A stretch of DNA of 29,267 bases from Intoshia linei (lineage: Eukaryota; Orthonectida; Rhopaluridae). The stretch covers positions 1 through 29,267 of the forward strand of contig LWCA01000387.1 of the NCBI GenBank assembly GCA_001642005.1. The letters run 5' to 3'. Made by a program: the position numbers and the translations under genes. Below, piece by piece: positions 18,928 through 26,000 of the stretch (the stretch's first letter is position 1; each line of letters begins with the position of its first letter). Below the pieces are notes generated by a model. It saw nothing but the letters and a program-made list of their open reading frames with translations. It was not told where the DNA came from and searched no databases.

Positions 18928-19917
18928 TTTATGACATTTAATAATATCTAAATTCAAGTAAACGTTTAAGATTTTATGTCAAAATCTATAGTGATACTTT
19001 AATTTACTTTGTTTGCTATATTTACAAAATATTGTCCAAGTTTTTTCTGTTTGAATTTATTTGGTAAATCAACTAACCTGACTTTTGCTAATAAATTACT
19101 CAATATAAATACATTGAAACGATAAAAACTAATTATATCATTGTTGTTTTGGGTTAATTTATTTTGACATTAAAATAATATTATATTTGGGAGTAATATT
19201 TTCATTATTAAATGAATTATATAATTACAATAATTAGAGATTTTAAACAGACTTAGAAACTTATAGTAAGTATCTTATAAATATAAAAGTGACGTTATAA
19301 TTTTTTCAATCTATTGTATAATTAGCTTTTTTGAATCATATTTAGATTTGATTATATTTATTATGAATTAATACAAATTTGTTTACCGGTGTTGATTGAT
19401 TGAATTTTGCCTGTTTATAATTAATCGGAAACATTCATTAAATATAAATAATAGTAATTGAATATCCATATAAAATGTATAATATTGTAAGTTATAAAAT
19501 TTTCAAACAATTGTTCAATGTTGAATTTTTTGATTAATGTATTTTTAACAAAAATAAAAATAATAAATATTTTTTTCATGAAATGTGTATATAAGTTTTC
19601 CAAATTAAGATAATCATAGCTCTAGATTACCGACTCTAGGATAATAGTCAATAAACATTAATTTACCGAATTAAAATAGAAAGGGAAGGAAAGTGAAACA
19701 TTGTCTGATTGTCAAACTAGAAATAATAGAATTAAATATTAAATACATGTATTTGTAAATTTGGTGTACATTTTTCCTATTTTCTATTAAAAATATTTTT
19801 CAAAGAATTGTCCTAATCGATGAACTTGTTTAAAATTTATAAAATTGAATTCCGATAACAAACTAAAACTAAATGGAAATAAATGCATGAATTGAAATGT
19901 ATTTATTGTTTAATTAT
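18928..19917. other. Spacer between CFAP61 and IP6K
   Basis: Both genes are on the minus strand, so this holds the CFAP61 3' end and the IP6K promoter. A 60-codon frame at 19421-19603 is low-complexity with no motif. No repeats are evident. Confidence 0.5.
19902..19907 (-). terminator. Poly(A) signal of CFAP61
   Basis: TTTATT (AATAAA on the minus strand) lies about 11 bases after the CFAP61 stop at 19918-19920, repeating the tight stop-to-signal spacing seen at the FCGBP-like and ankyrin genes. Confidence 0.45.
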
Positions 19918-20058
19918 TCATATCATGTTAGGTTCGGCATACATTGGTAAAACAAATTTTCGATTTCGTATAAATTTTAACAATTTATTGTTAATATTTA
20001 TATCCATCTTTTTTTCAATAAATATTTTTTCGTATTTTGATTTCAGAAAATCACTAAT
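19918..20058 (-). CDS. CFAP61: CFAP61 exon w19 (terminal)
   Basis: TTTTAG|ATTAGT runs 46 codons to TGA at 19918-19920. The end NRKFVLPMYAEPNMI matches the family C-terminus, which fixes the stop. Confidence 0.88.
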   Translation of the reverse strand: MSDFLKSKYEKIFIEKKMDININNKLLKFIRNRKFVLPMYAEPNMI

Positions 20059-23000
20059 CTAAAAATTTAAACGAAATAACTAAAAAGTAAATTAATATTC
20101 AAAATTACTTGTCTGTCATCGTGAGTATACTCCATAATTTCTTCTACAAAATTTTCATTGTGATTATTAAATTTATAATTTAACGTATATTCTCTGATTT
20201 CTTGTAGAAAATATTTAAATTGATAGTGATAAATTGCTGTTGCCCATGAATCAGAGAAAAATCTAAATTTTTAAATGTTTATTATTATCATATTTCATTA
20301 TACTCGTAAAAATCTGTTATTAATCCTTCTTTAAACCTTGAAATCAAATTATTAAATAAAATTTGATGATGATTAAACATGACAATTATATTATTTTTCG
20401 GTATAGTCTAAATTTAAATTGTTTATTTTTATATTTTAATTACTTTATGTGATATGCAGACAATTTCTGAAATAGTATTATATTCATCAATTGTTAATTT
20501 CATAAAATTAACGTTTTCAACTTCTTTTAAAGACCCAGTTATATAATAAGTATTCTAAATTCAACATAAAATAATAATATCAATAACAATACACATTATA
20601 TTATAATGATTACAATAATTTATTGCATCATATTTTAATATAAAATGTATATCTATTCAAATTAACGTAATTACTTTATCTTTTAATCCGATTTTTTTTA
20701 ATTTTGATTCGTATGGTTTTTTTATATGAAAGTAATTTATTTTATTCACAAGTTCAGCAGAATGTATGACGGGATCAACAAAATCATTTAGTACGCAATC
20801 TTTATGTTCATTCTGATAGCCACAGTACGTATTTATATCATTTAAATTAAATACTATAGGATCCAAAAGTGTCAGAATTACAAATGATAACTAGAATATT
20901 TATAATAAAATAAACAATACAATCATTATAATTACTATCATTATATTACAAATAATTTCATTAAATGTTTACCCATTTTAGCGCAGTATTATAATTATAA
21001 TTACTAAAGTGATCCTTTAATATACAGGACACCCCTTTATTTGCATTATAATATAATTACAGTAGAGCCTTAAATATGTACCTATTTCGTTATTCACTCA
21101 AAAAACTTTATTTTGTATGACTTTTATATAAAACCTCCGTTATTGCTCAGTAACCATTAGTCGCAAAAAATGTTTAATACCTTGGCCCTCTTGTTAGTAA
21201 ACTATACATTATATATATCATATAATATCTAAATTTATTGAAAAAATTAGTAATTGGCGAACAATATAATTAGATGTGTTGAGCTCGCTGACCTCATCTC
21301 AGAATGAATAGTTTGATATTTTCAACATGAATTTATTTTTTTGGTAGAATAAAAATGCACCCTCGGCGGAGCTAGGTGATGTTTGTACGTAGTAATTAAC
21401 AGTCAACCTAGTTATTATATATATGGTGAAGCTCATATTTTGAATGACGATTGTATTTACAAAAAAATGTTTTATTGCATGTACCTTGTAAAAAATTTGC
21501 ATTTATTCGTTATTATCATGTTTAACTGTTTATTACTTTACTACATTTTACATTTTACACATTCTTACACTTTACTAGTGTATATACTTTTTTTAATTAC
21601 AAATGTTTCACATAAATGATGATATAAATGATAGAAACTTACTTTAAGTGCAATTTCGTTAGAGTTAAAGTTTTCATGCAAAAAAAAATCTGAATAATAT
21701 AATCTCTTATATTTTGTTAAAGGTCCAGCAGCATAAATAAAATTATCATCCGTTTTAAATGTTCTATCGATAACTAATCGCCCGTCAAACACCAAGCAAG
21801 CATCATTTAAAGCTATATTTACATTTTTATAATTAAAATATTAAAATAAAGAAACCTTTAAAAATATTTGAATTTATGTGCTTTTCTTCAAAAGAAATAT
21901 AAATCTAAATATTGAAAAATGTTAAAAAGTTTGAAATATAAATTACATCACAATCAATAAAACTTTTATTTAATTCTCCCCATCTTATTTCTTTTATATT
22001 TCCTATTTTGTCTAATTCAAAACTTATATTGTCGTTTTTAATGCAATATTGCTTTATTTCCAAATGATCAAACAATAATCTAGTAAATTGTCGTAATTCA
22101 ATATTATTTTCATTGTTTATCTAAGTGTTTTGTTAAAATTATTAATTTACTGTAATTATACCACTGTGTCCGGATAGATATTGTAAATATTAATTAAATC
22201 AATTCCCCATTTATTTAGCATTTTGATACATGTATAGACGTCAATTTCATTTCCATATATCACAACATTTACTAAATTACTCAAATAATTTTATTATAAT
22301 AAATACAAAATAAACTGTTACAGTAATTGTAAATTTTACCTAAAATAATAATATTAAATTTAAAATTAAAGCCCCATTTTTTTTTAAATGTAAAAATAAT
22401 ACGTTCATTTTTGAGATTCTACTAAACTACTGTTACCTCTGAGGTGTATTTTGTTTAACGTGACGACTAGAAAACGGTTAGTTGGAATCTCAACCACATA
22501 AATACATAACGAGTAATTAGGTTTTTATGAAATATAAATATGAATATGTCAAGTCGATTGGTTAAAGATCAATGAAAAATGTACAGAATATATAAATATC
22601 CTAGTGATATATGTAGGGTGGGCAAACAATACAAAATTATCGACAAATTATTACTTGATACTAAAGACGTTTATTTATTTTTAGTTTAAATACATAGATC
22701 TATTTTCTTTTTACAGATAATATATTCTGAACTAAGAATTGGAACCGGGTCGTTTCGACTCCCTTAATTCCCACTCATTGTGAACCAATGCGATATAAAT
22801 TAAAAACATTGTATACAAACAAAATGTGTAAAAATAAAATATTGACATTGAATTACATTTCTTTCTTGCTATATTTTGTGTCACATACATCCTTAAGATG
22901 GATTCTTCAAAACTATCATTAACCAAAAATGCATTCCGAACATTATTTAAATTGATTGTACCCAATGATTCATTTTCTGAGAATACGTATTGTTGACCAG

Positions 23001-26000
23001 TTGTTAAAATTAAATAATCATAATATACAATGCTTTTAATTTCATCATTTAAGACAGACACTGATTTATTTTTCCTAAAAGTTTTCATTAAATGTTGACC
23101 TGTATTGACTAGTACATTACATTTTAACGGTTTTTTCATTACCGGTAAATGACCTGTGATCAAATTTGTTTAATCAAGGGTTAAATTTTTCTAGAAATAT
23201 GGTTCAAAACTTTAATAATTAGTAAAAACAATAAGACTAACAATTCGAAAAATAATTCATGCAATTTGTAATGTAACAATATAACACTGATCCAAAATGA
23301 AAAATTAACTGCAGATAAAATTATATATTAAAATTCCTTATTCTATATTTGTATATTATATTAAATTCACATATAAAATGATTAAAATGTAAATTTGCAT
23401 ATACATGTATCAACGAATCTTATTACTTGATTGTTTCAAAAAGTTAGTCACACAATAAGCGTTATGACATAACGAGTATGTCATATTTGTCATAAGTGAT
23501 AATATATATGATAAAATTATGATTTGATCCAGATCAAAAAAACTCAATTTTGTAGACTAGTGTAATTAACAATGTCTTGTTTCGTCGAAATGATAAACGT
23601 TTTAAGTCATGAGTTTTCACTGTTGATATTTATAAAAAATAAATAAATGAACCTGTCGTAAACAAATAATATAAATATGGGTTTAATCGAGTCAATGTAA
23701 AATGATTACAATTTTATGAAATATAATTTAGATATTATATTTTCGTTCTTTTATATAGGTTGATAAAAAATCTTATTATATTACAGATTTTATTTACCAT
23801 GACGTCCTCATTAAATATATAATTATTAATTATGTATTATGATATTAAGGTGTCTTAATAATGGTTTGAGTAAACCTTTTTTTGTACCACCAACGTAACA
23901 ATTATTTTCACATTTAACCTGCCTAGCAAATTAAATGTCTTACGTCTCTGATCTAGAATCATGTGTTAATAAATTTATTGATATACAGTTAAGATTAACA
24001 CTTTTAAAGCTTTCCTCGAACAGTCATAGCTGAAATACTCATCTTGCGGAAATTATCATATATAACATGTTATTAATTACCTATTAATGGAAACTATGCT
24101 ACCTAAAACAAAATTCACAGCAGAGTGTATTAATGAATACATTGAATGATCTGACGAATGTTCATCTCTAAATTACATTGACACGTTTTACTTTAAAAAT
24201 GAATAAATTACTTTGTTACAAGTGTTTCTGTATTATTAGTAATAGGATGAATTGATATAAGAGTTAAATTATGAAATCTGATGTGATGTCTAAAGAAAAA
24301 ATTATACTGATTGGGTTAATAAATAATAATAATAAATAATATTCAATTCATTAATAATATTATTATATTAAATTTAATGATTACTGGTAAACAAAATTTT
24401 GCAATAATTTTAATCCAGTGTTTGATGCACCAACAACTACAATTTTGAGATTAACCAACATCTATAAAAAATTTGATTATGTTTTAGTACAAATATTGGT
24501 CACGTCAAACAAATCAATATTAAAAAAAATTTAATTAAAAGCAAATTGAATTTTTATACCAATGTTAATGTTTATTTAAATTTCAAAATTTTGTGATATA
24601 CTACATAAAATAGTATATTTAAATGTGATGCATAATAAAAAAACAACCTAAAACTGAGTTTTAACATTGTTTGATATATATAATATATTATTTATATTAT
24701 ATACAATATAAATATTAACACGTGTCCTTATTAAAACTAATAAAAGTAATCATATGGTAAACTTGAATTTTTCATTGCGATCAAGACGGTGTGATTGAAA
24801 TGTTTCAATTCTTACAATGACAACCAACTTTTTGTATTTTAAAAATTTTGAATTGAAAAACATTAAATTTATAAAAATATATTATGGTGGCCACAAAGTT
24901 GCATCATGCTTAAAAGTGATTTCTCACTGTGACTTCTGACAGTGGACTCATTGTTCCCGTGGCCTACTTTTTGTTTACTCAAAAAAAGTTGTTTTTGGAC
25001 ACAGGTTAATACATATGTCAATGATATACATCAGTGATTCTCAATAGATGCATCAGCGTTCACTAATGCGCGCTCAGAAAATTCAAGTGCGCACTGAGAA
25101 ATTTAAAATAAATTTTAAACGATTTTAAATTTGAAATTAAGAGTTTCAAGCATTGCTAATATTAAACACAAACAAGAAATAGAAATTAATATGTTGAAGA
25201 CATGAAAATATCTTTGTTTCATATTCGACCTGAAATTATTAAAATTGCCAAAACTCCTCAAGCTATAATTTTCAAATATTCTATAATTATTTTAAAATAG
25301 TTTAAGTTTTAAATTTTATTATTAATTGTCGCTCACTCTAAGACAGTGGTTTCCAGCCGGTGGGTCGAGAGAATTTGAATATTTTTATAGTTTATAGATA
25401 ATAATAAAAATAATATTCATACACAAACATTTTTATTACAATTTTATTAAGAGTCGAAAATCTAAAAAAGTTGGAAACCACTGCTTTAAGATATTATTTC
25501 TGATTTCTGGCTAGAATATTTATTATTATAATACATTTAATATATTTAAATGGTACCCGCCCAAAATATTTAATTAATGCTAAATGTGTAAAAAAAGTTT
25601 AATAATCACTGATATATTTTATACATGTATAATATGTGTCAACCGGTAATAAAATAAAACAGTATATTATAGATTACTTTGGTGTCATAGATTTGTTTCA
25701 TAGCCAAATGATATAGAATGTGTTTATTATCATGTGGTTGCACTATTTCCTCTCGTGGGCAATTGATATTCAACTTTTTTATGTCATAATCTATTGTTTT
25801 TATTGACGGTACAATAATCATTTGATTTAAACAAGTGACGATTAACTATAACAATTATTTGAAGATACAGTAAACATATAAAAATTACATTAGTTAATTT
25901 GTAAAATATAATAACCCATTTATTGTGATGTTTCACATTTTGAAAAATTTTAAAGTTTAAAACAAATGTAGGTAAATTTAGTTTACATTCATGTAAAAAA

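Larger units (their letters stand above)
25032..25611 (+). mobile_element. hAT-type element carrying a transposase relic and a nested MITE
   Basis: The left end CAGTGATTCTCAA and the right end (complement CAGTGATTATTAA) form imperfect inverted ends. The flanks ATATACAT and ATATATTT agree at 6 of 8 bases. A short stretch at 25193-25264 resembles the C-terminal end of ZBED5/Charlie-like hAT transposases, which suggests an internally deleted copy of an autonomous element. A second hAT MITE sits inside at 25344-25483. The whole lies in a CFAP61 intron, its right end 66 bases from exon w7. Confidence 0.65.

Noticed and set aside
19421-19603. 60-codon minus-strand frame between IP6K and CFAP61
   Set aside because: Low complexity and no motif; CFAP61 already ends at 19918 and IP6K starts at 18927.
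21299-21619. Overlapping frames at 21299-21502 (-) and 21383-21619 (+)
   Set aside because: They translate dispersed repeat copy C and adjacent intron sequence.
22732-23163. A 143-residue CFAP61 piece as one exon with its own start
   Set aside because: Only 22889-23074 joins in phase with both neighbours; the rest is intron read-through on either side.
24891-24984. GGTGGCCACAAAG and CCCGTGGCC as the ends of another transposon
   Set aside because: The inverted match is short and no target duplication flanks it.
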